Source of the DNA: Microbacterium oleivorans
GTDB taxonomy: Bacteria > Actinomycetota > Actinomycetes > Actinomycetales > Microbacteriaceae
Direction: 5' to 3'
Length of the DNA: 64,000 bases
NCBI RefSeq assembly: GCF_013389665.1
Contig: NZ_CP058316.1
Span: 2,418,001-2,482,000 of the forward strand
The stretch's first letter is position 1. Each line of letters begins with the position of its first letter. The translations under genes and the position numbers were made by a program. The notes beneath the pieces are model-generated. The model was given only the letters and a program-made list of their open reading frames with translations. It ran no database searches and was not told the origin of the DNA. Below, piece after piece: positions 1-9,892 of the stretch.

Positions 1-862
1 TCAGGAACGGCAGCCATCCGATGTTGACGAGCGCGGGCAGCAGGTTCGACAGGAACGCGCGCACCACCCAGAACAGCACCGCGCCCAGCACCGGGCCGAA
101 GATGGTCGCGGCGCCGCCGAGCAGCAGGGCGGTCCAGACGTAGAACGTCTGCGAGGTGACGTACACGTTCGGGTTGACGTTGGTGCCCATCGCCGTGACG
201 ATGCCGCCGGCGGCGATGATGACACCGCCGACGATGAGCGCCTGCATCTTGAACGCGAAGACGTTCTTGCCGAGCGAGCGCACGGCATCCTCGTCCTCAC
301 GGATGCCGCGGATGACGCGGCCCCAGGGGCTGCGCATCAGCAGCCACACCAGCGTCACCACGATCGCGATCGCGATCACGCCGACGATGATGACCCACCA
401 CTGGTCGGACTGATAGGTCCACGGGCCGAAGCCCCAGCGCCCGGGAGGGAGCGGGTTGCTCGCCCGGAATCCGGCCTGGAAGCCGGAGAGGCCGTCGGCC
501 GATCCGGTCTGGTTGCGGAAGGCCGAGGTGAGGAAGAGCAGCCGCAGCACCTCGGCGGCCGCGATCGTGACGATCGCGAGGTAGTCGCCGCGCAGCCGCA
601 GCGTGGGGATGCCCATCACGAGGGCGAACACGACGGCGGCGATGAGCCCGATCAGCGCGGCGACAGGCCACGCCAGTCCGAACGTCAGGATGGAGATCGC
701 GAAGCCGTACGCGCCGATCGCCATGAAGCCGGCGACGCCCATGTTGAGCAGCCCGGCGAAGCCGAAGTGCACCGAGAGGCCGATCGCCGCGAGCACGTAG
801 CCGAGCGTGGCCGGCGCGAGGATCTGCGCCGCGGTGTTGCTGAGGATCTGGAGGAAGTTCAC
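1..862 (-). CDS. livM: Branched-chain amino acid ABC transporter permease, LivM-like (3' end cut by window edge)
   Basis: Inner-membrane permease subunit of a HAAT-family importer (branched-chain amino acids, amides or urea). 287 codons are visible, from GTG at 862 to the window edge, so the C-terminus is missing. Seen: a run of hydrophobic helices, the early LNMGVAGFMAIGAYG stretch typical of LivM, and a cytoplasmic loop with GRVIRGIREDEDAVRSLGKN that matches the EAA loop contacting the ATPase. The start lies 5 bases after the stop of the LivH-like gene, so the two are co-transcribed. The ATPases and binding protein are not in view and are presumably further left. The family call is firm; the substrate is not known. 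Confidence 0.9.
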   Translation of the reverse strand, partial: MNFLQILSNTAAQILAPATLGYVLAAIGLSVHFGFAGLLNMGVAGFMAIGAYGFAISILTFGLAWPVAALIGLIAAVVFALVMGIPTLRLRGDYLAIVTIAAAEVLRLLFLTSAFRNQTGSADGLSGFQAGFRASNPLPPGRWGFGPWTYQSDQWWVIIVGVIAIAIVVTLVWLLMRSPWGRVIRGIREDEDAVRSLGKNVFAFKMQALIVGGVIIAAGGIVTAMGTNVNPNVYVTSQTFYVWTALLLGGAATIFGPVLGAVLFWVVRAFLSNLLPALVNIGWLPFL

Positions 863-867
863 GATGC

Positions 868-2187
868 CTATCCGATTCGCTCTCGGCGCCCGAGGAGACC
901 CTGCGGGCGGAACAGCAGGATGACGATCAGCACGACCAGCGCGCCGACGTACTTGAGGTCGGACGGGATCCACAGCGTCGAGACCTCGACGAGGAGCCCG
1001 ACGATGATGGAGCCGAGCAGGGCGCCGAAGGCCGTGCCCAGTCCGCCGAGGGTGACCGCGGCGAAGATGAGCAACAGGATGCTGGTTCCCATGTCCCACT
1101 TGATGCCGGGTCGGAAGTACGCCCAGAGCACGCCCGACAGGCCGGCCAGTGCAGCGGCGACGACCCAGACGACCCGGACCACCGCGTCGACGTCGATGCC
1201 GCTGGCGGCCGCCAGCGAGGGGTTGTCAGACACGGCGCGCGTGGCCCGGCCGATGCGCGTGCGCATCAGCCACCAGGCGAACACGCCGATCACGGCGAGG
1301 GAGACGCCCATGCTGACCAGGTCGGTCACGGTCAGCCGCACCGGTCCGAGACCGGCGATCACGGTGGTCGAGCCGCCCGGCAGCTGGGCCGTCCCGCCGC
1401 CGACGAACATCTGGAAGACGTAGCGCAGGGCCAGCGAGAGTCCGATCGAGACGATCATCAGCTGGACGGTGCCGAGGCCCCGGCGGCGCAGCGGCCGCCA
1501 CAGTCCGGCATCCATCGTGAGCCCGAACAACGCCGAGACGCCCACCGCCAGGGGAATGGCCACCCAGATCGGCAGGCTGAGGCCGGCGGAGAAGAGCAGT
1601 GCGGCCAGCGCTCCGAAAGTCACCATCTCGCCGTGCGCGAAGTTCGACAGCCCGGTGGTGCCGAACACGAGCGAGAGGCCGATGGCGGCGAGGGCGAGCA
1701 TCAGACCGAAGTTCAATCCGTTGACCGTCCGCGAGATGAGCTGGTCGACGAAGCTCGTGGTCTGGCGCTCGGCGGCCTCGAGGGTGAAGTTGCGGGTGAT
1801 GGTGCTCGTCGCCCCGAACTCGACCTCGATGGTCGATTCGAAGCCATCCGGCACGCTCACACCCGAGGGGAGGCTGTCCTCGACGAGCTCGACCGTGTAG
1901 GCGACGTCCTTCGTGGGGACGCCGATCGCGAAGCTGCCGTTCTCACCCGTCTCGCCCTCGGCCTCGAAGTCGCCGCCGGTGACGGTGATGGTCACCCCCT
2001 CGACCGGTTCGCCGCCGGTGCGGACGTTGCCGGCGATCGTGAAGGGCAACGACTCGGAATCGTCGCCAGCGGCCATTGCGGGAGAGGCGATGCCCAGGAA
2101 CGCCACGGCGGCCAGGAGGCCGGCGATCAACGTCGAGAACATGCGCCTCGGGCGACGAGCAGCGCGCGTCATCGAAGTGATCGCCAC
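868..2187 (-). CDS. livH: LivH-like ABC permease with secreted carboxypeptidase-regulatory-like N-terminal domain
   Basis: Permease partner of the LivM-like protein, 439 aa against about 290 for ordinary LivH. The first ~40 residues are a basic N-terminus plus a hydrophobic stretch ending SPAMAA, like a signal peptide. Residues about 45-135 are a beta-rich domain of the carboxypeptidase-regulatory/prealbumin type (FTIAGNVRTGGEPVEGVTI and GENGSFAIGVP). From about residue 145 the permease starts (TVNGLNFGLMLALAAIGLS, then LSNFAHGEMVTFGA) and ends in LLFRPQGLLG, typical of LivH. GTG at 2187 is chosen because AGGAGG lies 5 bases upstream; GTG 2193 would overlap that site and ATG 2172 is 20 bases away. 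The extra domain should face outward, near the binding protein; its role is unknown. Confidence 0.9.
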   Translation of the reverse strand: MAITSMTRAARRPRRMFSTLIAGLLAAVAFLGIASPAMAAGDDSESLPFTIAGNVRTGGEPVEGVTITVTGGDFEAEGETGENGSFAIGVPTKDVAYTVELVEDSLPSGVSVPDGFESTIEVEFGATSTITRNFTLEAAERQTTSFVDQLISRTVNGLNFGLMLALAAIGLSLVFGTTGLSNFAHGEMVTFGALAALLFSAGLSLPIWVAIPLAVGVSALFGLTMDAGLWRPLRRRGLGTVQLMIVSIGLSLALRYVFQMFVGGGTAQLPGGSTTVIAGLGPVRLTVTDLVSMGVSLAVIGVFAWWLMRTRIGRATRAVSDNPSLAAASGIDVDAVVRVVWVVAAALAGLSGVLWAYFRPGIKWDMGTSILLLIFAAVTLGGLGTAFGALLGSIIVGLLVEVSTLWIPSDLKYVGALVVLIVILLFRPQGLLGRRERIG

Positions 2188-2325
2188 TGGCACCTCCTGA
2201 GATAAGTGGTCGAACGCGCCGAGAGGTACCGGTTCGGTGGCTTCGGCGACACCTGAACGTATGCGCCGATTGTTGCCTGCGTGTTACCGGTGCGCAACTT
2301 CGATCGCGGTGTGTCGGTTTCGTGA

Positions 2326-3897
<1,572 letters not shown>

Positions 3898-3920
3898 CCC
3901 GCGAGCAGCGGAGTTTCTGA

Positions 3921-3959
3921 CGAAGGTCGGACCGATCCCCCCGGATCGTCCGACTTTCG
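3921..3959 (+). terminator. Hairpin after guaB (also one copy of a repeated element)
   Basis: CGAAGGTCGGACCGATCC pairs with GGATCGTCCGACTTTCG around a short C-rich loop, 24 bases after the guaB stop, so it may end guaB transcription. On the minus strand the same bases match, without gaps, an element at 4993-5030 beyond the next gene. It may therefore also be a dispersed repeat. Confidence 0.6.
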
Positions 3960-4073
3960 TCGTATTCCCCGACGTCCGACCCCGGCTCCTCCCCAGAGCG
4001 CCCGGGACGGGTGGCTGTCCCGGGTTCGGGGGTGGGATGCCGCGCGGCGCGGTATCGACGCCAGGATGACGGG

Positions 4074-4937
4074 ATGCCGCGCCGTCCCGCCTCATCCGAT
4101 GTCACCGCTTGGGTGGATGCCGCCGGCGGCATCGCGCATCGCAGCGCGGTGTTGGCTGCGGGATTCCCGGTAGGCGTGCTCCGCGAGTCGGTCGCCGGAG
4201 GAGAGCTGCGGATGGTTCGCCGCGCCTGGTGCGTGTCCGGCGCCGCTCCCGGCGATCTGCTCGCCGCGGCATCCGCCGGCGGAAGGCTGACCTGCGTCTC
4301 GCTCGCGCGGCGGCGCGGGTGGTGGATGCCGGACGGCATCCCGGCGCAGCATCACGTACACCTCGTGCCGCATGCGTCGACGACCGGACTCGACGCCGCG
4401 ACGGCGACGCACTGGACCCGGCCCCTGTGCCCCGTGGCCCGGACCGATCTCGAAGCCGGAATCGAGGACGCGCTCGGCCACATCGCCCAGTGCCTGTCGT
4501 GGAACGACGCACTCGTGGTTTGGGAGTCGGCTGCCCGTGTCGAGGCGCTCGCGCCCGAGACCCTCCAGGCCGTGCCGTGGACATCTGTTGCGGCGCGCGA
4601 GCTCGCCTCCGCCGTGACGGGGCTGGCCGATTCGGGCCTCGAGACGATCCTGTTCGCGCCACTGCGCGAGCGCGGCCTCCCCGTCGTGCAGCAGGCGAAG
4701 ATCGCGGGTCGCTTCGTCGACGCACTCGTCGGTGACCGGCTCGTCCTGCAGGTCGACGGGTTCGCCTTCCACTCCTCGAGCGCGCAGCGCACGGCGGATG
4801 TCGCGCATGACGCCGAACTGCGGCTGCGCGGCTACACGGTGCTGCGGTTCACCTATCGGCAGCTGGTGCATGAGCGGGCCGGCGTGGAGTGGACACTCCA
4901 GCGCGCCCTCGCCCAACGGCTCCACCTCCGGCCCTGA
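4074..4937 (+). CDS. DUF559/Vsr-fold endonuclease-like protein of unknown role
   Basis: A 287-aa protein of a type common in actinobacteria: an N-terminal region resembling AbiEi-type helix-turn-helix proteins (residues about 5-80), a middle region, and a C-terminal very-short-patch-repair-like domain. The last contains LVLQVDGFAFHSS, an arginine, DVAHDAELRLRGYTVLRFTY and a terminal helix, as in DUF559 proteins. The acidic D in LQVDG and the later R/T strand fit that fold. ATG at 4074 is chosen (AGGATG upstream); the frame opens earlier at GTG 4011, but that extension looks non-coding. The gene stands alone, flanked by a matched pair of inverted elements (3921-3959 and 4993-5030), which suggests it may once have moved. 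Substrate and role are unknown. Confidence 0.75.
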   Translation: MPRRPASSDVTAWVDAAGGIAHRSAVLAAGFPVGVLRESVAGGELRMVRRAWCVSGAAPGDLLAAASAGGRLTCVSLARRRGWWMPDGIPAQHHVHLVPHASTTGLDAATATHWTRPLCPVARTDLEAGIEDALGHIAQCLSWNDALVVWESAARVEALAPETLQAVPWTSVAARELASAVTGLADSGLETILFAPLRERGLPVVQQAKIAGRFVDALVGDRLVLQVDGFAFHSSSAQRTADVAHDAELRLRGYTVLRFTYRQLVHERAGVEWTLQRALAQRLHLRP

Positions 4938-4959
4938 GCCCGGCATGCCCGCGCGGACA

Positions 4960-4997
4960 TCGGAGAGGACCCCGAAAGTCGGAGAGGACCCCGAAAG
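4960..4997 (+). repeat. Two perfect 19-bp direct repeats
   Basis: The unit TCGGAGAGGACCCCGAAAG occurs at 4960-4978 and again, identical, at 4979-4997, directly before the second flanking element of the DUF559-like gene. Each copy ends in CGAAAG, the start of that element. Confidence 0.85.
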
Positions 4998-5030
4998 TCG
5001 GAGGGATCGAGCTGATCGGTCCGAATTCCG
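4993..5030 (+). repeat. 38-base element, inverted match to 3921-3958
   Basis: Aligned without gaps to the minus strand of 3921-3958, I count 28 of 38 identical positions. These include the exact blocks GAAAGTCGGA and ATCGGTCCGA at the same spacing. Both copies can fold into a hairpin. Together they bracket the gene at 4074-4937 in inverted orientation. Confidence 0.6.
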
Positions 5031-5090
5031 CGACATCGTCCGAAGCTGGTGTCTCGCACGTGCCCGCGGCCCGATCAGTCCGCGGCCCGA

Positions 5091-6170
5091 TCAGGCGGCC
5101 ATCAGCCGGAACGGCGCAGCCGCACGCGCGGCCGGGTCGAGCGCGAGCGCCCCGAGCGTCGCGCCGACGCCCGGGGCGAACTTGAACCCGTGGCCCGAGA
5201 AGCCGGCGCCCACCACGACCGAGCCGACGCGATCGAGCACGAACGCGCCGTCGTCGGTCGAGGTGTAGGTGCACGACAGGTGCACCGCCGAGTCCGGGTC
5301 GAGCCCCGGCATCCATTCGCGCACGTACTCGGCCAGTGCGTCGTGATGCGTGACGCGGTGCGGGCGCTCGTCCGGATCGACAACGTCGCCGACGCGGTGG
5401 AAGCCGACCTTCACCCCCTCGCCCGGCGTCGGCATGCCGTAGACCGGGGCCGGATAGCGTCCCGGGTCGATCCGATGGTTGAACGAGGGCCACGGACCGA
5501 TCGTCGGCGCGAAGTGCGCCGGAGTCTCCTCGGTCACCGTCAAGCGGGGCATGCGGATGCCGGCGAGCAGACCCTCGGTCCACGCGCCCACCGTCGCGAC
5601 GACGACGTCCGCCTCGATCTCGCCCCCGCTCGCGAGCCGCACGCGCGCGCCGCGCTCGCCGAGGTCGTCGAGCCCCGCCACCGGCGCGCCCCACCGCACC
5701 TCGCCGCCCGCTGCCAGCACCCGTCGCTCCAGCTCGAGCAGCGCTGCCGACGCCCGCACGACGCCGGCGCCCGGCGAGTACAGCACGTCGGCTTCGAAGC
5801 GCATGCCCGGCCACTGCGCTCGCGCCTCGGCTCCCGACAGCATCAGGGTCGGGATGCCGCGGTCGTGCAGTCCTCGCGCGATCGTCTCGAGTCCGGCGCC
5901 GCCGTGGGTGACGAGCCCGTGCCGCCGCAGGAGCGGTTCGCCGCCCACCTCGCCGAGCGCGTCCCAGCCCTCCTGTGCCCGCTGCAGCAGATCGAGGTAG
6001 TGCGCCTCGGCGTAGGCGTCGTTGAAGTTACGCGTCTCGCCGTGCGACGCCCCGTGCGCGTGTCCGCGTCCGAAGCGCTCGAGCACGAGCGGCCGCTCAC
6101 CGCGCCGGGTCAGCGCCCACGCGGTGGCGAGGCCCATCACGCCGGCCCCGACGATCACGATGCGAGTCAT
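5091..6170 (-). CDS. Monomeric sarcosine oxidase / N-methyltryptophan oxidase family flavoprotein
   Basis: A 359-aa FAD-dependent amine oxidase (DAO fold). Seen: the dinucleotide motif VGAGVMG at residues 7-13; the HGASHGETR segment at 39-47 that matches the MSOX/MTOX FAD-binding loop; Cys300 in LSCTYTSTDD, which aligns with the cysteine that binds flavin covalently in this family; and VVVGAGFSGHGFKFAPGVG near the end. It would oxidise a secondary amine or N-methyl amino acid to an imine with release of hydrogen peroxide. The exact substrate cannot be told. ATG 6170 is the only start giving the full Rossmann motif. It is transcribed alone and divergent from the ABC-F remnant. Confidence 0.85.
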   Translation of the reverse strand: MTRIVIVGAGVMGLATAWALTRRGERPLVLERFGRGHAHGASHGETRNFNDAYAEAHYLDLLQRAQEGWDALGEVGGEPLLRRHGLVTHGGAGLETIARGLHDRGIPTLMLSGAEARAQWPGMRFEADVLYSPGAGVVRASAALLELERRVLAAGGEVRWGAPVAGLDDLGERGARVRLASGGEIEADVVVATVGAWTEGLLAGIRMPRLTVTEETPAHFAPTIGPWPSFNHRIDPGRYPAPVYGMPTPGEGVKVGFHRVGDVVDPDERPHRVTHHDALAEYVREWMPGLDPDSAVHLSCTYTSTDDGAFVLDRVGSVVVGAGFSGHGFKFAPGVGATLGALALDPAARAAAPFRLMAA

Positions 6171-6368
6171 GCGGCCAGCCTCCCACCCACCCCGTGCGCC
6201 AGGGTCGTCGTCGGACGAACGCGTCATCTTCGGACTCATCCGCCCGCGGCATCCGACTCCCGCGCGATCCTCCGAGCTTCGTCCGTCCCGCCGAACCCGG
6301 GCGTCATGCCGCACCGCGGTGCGATAGCCTGGTCGGCTCCGCAGCGGAGCGGAAAGGCCCGGTCCACC

Positions 6369-7808
6369 ATGGGATCGCTCGACATCCTGGGTGTCTCGTT
6401 CACCCTCCCCGACGGCAGACCGTTGCTCGACGAGGTCGCGTTCCGCGTCTCCGCGGGCTCGACCACAGCGCTGATCGGCCAGAACGGCGCGGGCAAGACG
6501 ACCCTGCTGCGTATCGTCCGCGGGGATGCCGCGGCGCACGGCGGCGTCGTGCAGATCGACGGCGGTCTCGGGGTGATGGACCAGTTCGTCGGACACGGCG
6601 GTGCCGACGACACCGTGCACGACCTGCTGATCTCGGTCGCGCCCGAGCGGGTCCGCCGAGCCGCGCGCGAGCTCGACGACGCCGAGAACGCCGTGATCGC
6701 CTCCGACGAGCTCGACACGCAGATGCGCTACGCCGCCGCGATCGCCGACTACGCCGATGCCGGCGGCTACGAGTACGAGACCGTCTGGGACACCTGCACG
6801 ACCGCGGCCCTCGGCATCCCGTTCGAGCGGGCGCGCTACCGCGAGCTGACGACGCTGTCGGGGGGAGAGCAGAAGCGGCTGGCGCTCGAAGCGCTGCTGC
6901 GCGGTCCCGACGAGGTGCTGCTGCTCGACGAACCCGACAACTATCTCGATGTCCCGGGCAAGCGGTGGCTCGAGGAGCGTCTGCGCGAGACGGCGAAGAC
7001 GGTCCTCCTCGTCTCGCACGACCGCGAGCTGCTCGCACGCGCCGCCGATCGGATCGTCACCCTCGAGGCGGGGGCGGCGGGCAGCACGGCGTGGGTCCAC
7101 GGTGGGGGCTTCGAGACCTACCACCGCGCCCGCGACGATCGGATGGCCCGCCTCGACGAGCTGCGTCGGCGCTGGGACGAGGAGCACGCGAAGCTGAAGA
7201 GGTTCGTCGCCGACATGAAGGCGAAGGCCGCGGCCAGCGACGAGTTCGCCTCCCGCTACCGGGCGGCTCAGACGCGGCTGCGCCGCTTCGAGGATGCCGG
7301 GCCGCCCGAGGAACGTCCGCCGCAACAGAACCTCGAGCTGCGACTGCGCGGCTCGCGCACGGGCAAACGAGCGGTCGTCGCCGACGGACTGGAGCTCACC
7401 GGGCTCATGCGACCGTTCGACCTCGAGGTGTGGTTCGGCGACCGCGTCGCGGTGCTCGGCTCGAACGGTTCGGGGAAGTCGCACTTCCTCCGCCTCCTCG
7501 CCGCGGGCGGATCGGCCCCGGACTCCCTTCTCGGGCACGTCACCGCGGTCGGCGCCGCCCTCGAGCCCGTCGCGCACGCCGGGAGGGCGACGCTCGGCGC
7601 GCGTGTCGTCCCCGGCTGGTTCGCCCAGACGCACCGGAGGCGCTAGAGCGGGCGCTCGCCGCATTCGAGGGGGACCGTCCTGGCGGTGACGCACGACCGA
7701 TGGTTCGCGCGCTCGTTCGATCGGTTCGTCGTCTTCGGCGGCGACGGGCGGGTCTACGAGTCCGACGAGGCGGTCTGGGACGAGCGACGTGTCGTCCGTG
7801 CGCGGTGA
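6369..7808 (+). pseudogene. ABC-F ATPase, inactivated by internal deletion and a frameshift
   Basis: The first ATPase domain is intact: GQNGAGKTTLL (Walker A), LSGGEQKRLALEALL (signature) and VLLLDEPDNYLD (Walker B), followed by the linker and a second Walker A, LGSNGSGKSHFLRLL. The frame then runs VVPGWFAQTH and hits TAG at 7644. Downstream the family C-terminus is still recognisable: EALERALAAFEG from about 7639 in another frame, then after a run of five G at 7670-7674 VLAVTHDRWFARSFDRFVVF in a third frame, ending in TGA at 7806-7808. The second signature and Walker B, about 80 residues, are missing between these parts. ABC-F proteins act on the ribosome, some giving antibiotic resistance. 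This copy can make at most a truncated protein of 425 aa. Confidence 0.85.
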
Positions 7809-7847
7809 GAGGGCGGCCGTTCCGGATGTCGCGTCCGGGGCGGCCGG

Positions 7848-7853
7848 TAGGCT
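7848..7853 (+). promoter_or_regulatory. -10 element of guaB3
   Basis: TAGGCT ends 6 bases before GTG 7860. This places the likely transcription start at the start codon, so the mRNA may be leaderless. AGGGGG in the same stretch could instead serve ATG 7866 as a ribosome site. Confidence 0.45.
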
Positions 7854-7859
7854 GAGGGG

Positions 7860-8984
7860 GTGACCATGGAGATCGAGCTCGGCCGCGCCAAGCGCGCCCG
7901 TCGGGCCTACGCGTTCGACGACATCGCGGTCGTGCCCTCGCGGCGCACCCGCAACACCGAGGACGTGTCGACCGCCTGGTCGATCGACGCGTTCCAGTTC
8001 TCCATCCCGGTGCTGGGCGCTCCGATGGACTCCGTGATCAGCCCGCGCACGGCCATCATGCTCGGGCAGCTCGGCGGGCTCGGCGTGCTCGACCTCGAAG
8101 GGCTGTGGACCCGGTACGACGACCCCGAGCCGCTGCTGGCCGAGATCTCCGCTCTGCCCGATGCGTCGGCGACGCGCCGGATGCAAGAGCTCTACGCCGA
8201 GCCGATCAAGCCCGAGCTGGTGCGCGACCGCCTCGCCGAGATCCGAGCCGCCGGCGTGACCGTCGCCGGTTCGCTGACGCCGCAGCGCACCCAGGAGCTC
8301 TACGAGACCGTCGTCGCCGCCGGCGTCGACCTCTTCGTCATCCGCGGCACCACCGTCTCGGCGGAGCACGTCTCGAGCGTCGACGAGCCGCTGAACCTCA
8401 AGAAGTTCATCTACGACCTCGATGTCCCCGTGATCGTCGGCGGCGCCTCGACCTACACCGCGGCGCTGCACCTCATGCGCACCGGTGCCGCTGGCGTCCT
8501 CGTCGGCTTCGGCGGTGGCGCGGCGTCCACGACGCGGGTCACCCTCGGCGTCCACGCGCCCATGGCGACGGCGGTGGCCGACGTCGCCGGCGCCCGTCGC
8601 GACTACCTCGACGAGTCCGGCGGCCGCTACGTGCACGTCATCGCCGACGGCGGCGTGGGCACCTCGGGCGACATCGTCAAGGCGCTCGCCATGGGGGCGG
8701 ATGCCGTCATGCTCGGCGTCGCGCTCGCCCGTGCCACCGATGCTCCCGGCCATGGTTTCCACTGGGGTCCTGAAGCGCACCACGCCCAGCTGCCGCGCGG
8801 TCACCGCGTGGCTGTCGAGCAGGTCGCCCCGCTCGAGGAAGTGCTCTACGGTCCGGCACCGGTGGCCGACGGGACCGCCAACCTGATCGGGGCGCTCAAG
8901 AAGTCGATGGCGACCACCGGCTACTCCGATCTCAAGGAGTTCCAGCGCGTGGAGGTCGTGGTCGCGCCCTACAGCGTGCGGTGA
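7860..8984 (+). CDS. guaB3: GuaB3, IMP dehydrogenase-related protein lacking the catalytic cysteine
   Basis: A 374-aa TIM-barrel protein of the actinobacterial GuaB3 type, without CBS domains. Seen: RRAYAFDDIAVVPSRR, APMDSVISP, ADGGVGTSGDIVKALAMGAD and a C-terminal VEQVAPLEEVLYGP. In the loop where GuaB has GPGSICTTR, this protein reads GGGAASTTR, with Ser223 in place of the nucleophilic cysteine. Normal IMPDH chemistry through a thio-imidate is therefore not expected; a regulatory or GMP-reductase-like role has been discussed for the family but is not established here. GTG 7860 is preferred from the -10 spacing; ATG 7866 is possible. The next gene starts one base after its stop. Confidence 0.9.
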   Translation: MTMEIELGRAKRARRAYAFDDIAVVPSRRTRNTEDVSTAWSIDAFQFSIPVLGAPMDSVISPRTAIMLGQLGGLGVLDLEGLWTRYDDPEPLLAEISALPDASATRRMQELYAEPIKPELVRDRLAEIRAAGVTVAGSLTPQRTQELYETVVAAGVDLFVIRGTTVSAEHVSSVDEPLNLKKFIYDLDVPVIVGGASTYTAALHLMRTGAAGVLVGFGGGAASTTRVTLGVHAPMATAVADVAGARRDYLDESGGRYVHVIADGGVGTSGDIVKALAMGADAVMLGVALARATDAPGHGFHWGPEAHHAQLPRGHRVAVEQVAPLEEVLYGPAPVADGTANLIGALKKSMATTGYSDLKEFQRVEVVVAPYSVR

Positions 8985-8985
8985 C

Positions 8986-9882
8986 ATGAGCTCGACCCGC
9001 TCCGCACCCCCGGCCGCGTCGGCCTCGGCCTTCGCGCCGACGCTGCGCGAGGTCATGCTCCGGCCCTGGTGGCTCGGGATGCTCGCCTTCGCGTTGCTCG
9101 TGGCGGCGGTGTTCGCGTGGCTCGGGCAGTGGCAGCTCTCGCGAGCGGTCGACACCTCGCCGCCGGCGCCCGGGCAGACCGAGCAGGTGCGCCCGCTCGC
9201 CGATGTCGCCTCACCGGGGGAGTACCTGCCGGAGCCGCTCGTCGGCCAGCGCATCGAGGTGCGGGGGTCGTTCGTGCCGGGTGACTTCGACATCGTCTCG
9301 TCGCGCTTCGATCAGGGCGTCGAGGGCTACTGGGTGACCGGCCAGCTGCGGGTCGACCCCGCCGATGCCCGCTCTGCGGCTCCGACGTCGCTGGCCGTCG
9401 CGGTCGGCTGGACGGCCGAGCTGACCGAGGCGGAGAGTGCGGCAGCCGCGCTCGACGCCGATGCGCCCCGCGACGTCTCGCTCACGGGACGCATCATCTC
9501 CGACGAGGGGCCGGCCGCGCCCGCCCGGGGCGCCGACCCGCAGGAGATGACGCGGATGTCGCCCGCAGCCCTCCTCGGCCGGTGGAGCGACACCGCCGGA
9601 CTGGATGTGTACCGCGGGTATCTGACCTCGGCCGAGCCGCTGGCGGGTCTGACCGCGATCGATTCGCCGGCGCCCGACGAGCGGTCGAACGTGAACTGGC
9701 TCAACATCTTCTACGCCGTCGAGTGGGCCGTGTTCGCGGGTTTCGCGTTCTACATGTGGTACCGCCTCGCCAAGGACGCGTGGGAGAAGGAGCTCGAGGA
9801 CCTCGAGGACGAGGGCGATGTCGCCGCCGGCCCCAACGATGCGCCCGTCGCGACGGGAAGCCCGTCCGCGCCCCGCGACTAG
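8986..9882 (+). CDS. SURF1 family protein (cytochrome oxidase biogenesis)
   Basis: A 298-aa membrane protein with the SURF1 plan: a cytoplasmic N-terminus, one transmembrane helix at about 27-47 ending in the family motif LGQWQLSRA, a large external beta-rich domain, and a second helix at about 238-258 (FYAVEWAVFAGFAFYMWYR). SURF1 proteins help insert heme or copper during assembly of the aa3-type cytochrome c oxidase. The start is 1 base after the guaB3 stop, so it is translated from the same transcript; this neighbour pair is often seen in actinobacteria. The acidic tail (LEDLEDEGDV) is probably disordered. Confidence 0.9.
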   Translation: MSSTRSAPPAASASAFAPTLREVMLRPWWLGMLAFALLVAAVFAWLGQWQLSRAVDTSPPAPGQTEQVRPLADVASPGEYLPEPLVGQRIEVRGSFVPGDFDIVSSRFDQGVEGYWVTGQLRVDPADARSAAPTSLAVAVGWTAELTEAESAAAALDADAPRDVSLTGRIISDEGPAAPARGADPQEMTRMSPAALLGRWSDTAGLDVYRGYLTSAEPLAGLTAIDSPAPDERSNVNWLNIFYAVEWAVFAGFAFYMWYRLAKDAWEKELEDLEDEGDVAAGPNDAPVATGSPSAPRD

Positions 9883-9892
9883 ACTGGACCGC

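Noticed and set aside
6336..6350. Palindrome GCTCCGCAGCGGAGC before the ABC-F remnant
   Set aside because: It could be an operator, but it is single, short, and stands before a dead gene, so nothing supports a call.
5091..9293. A 1400-codon open frame on the minus strand
   Set aside because: Only its last 359 codons (the oxidase) look like a protein. The rest lies opposite the ABC-F remnant and guaB3 and is a product of high GC content.
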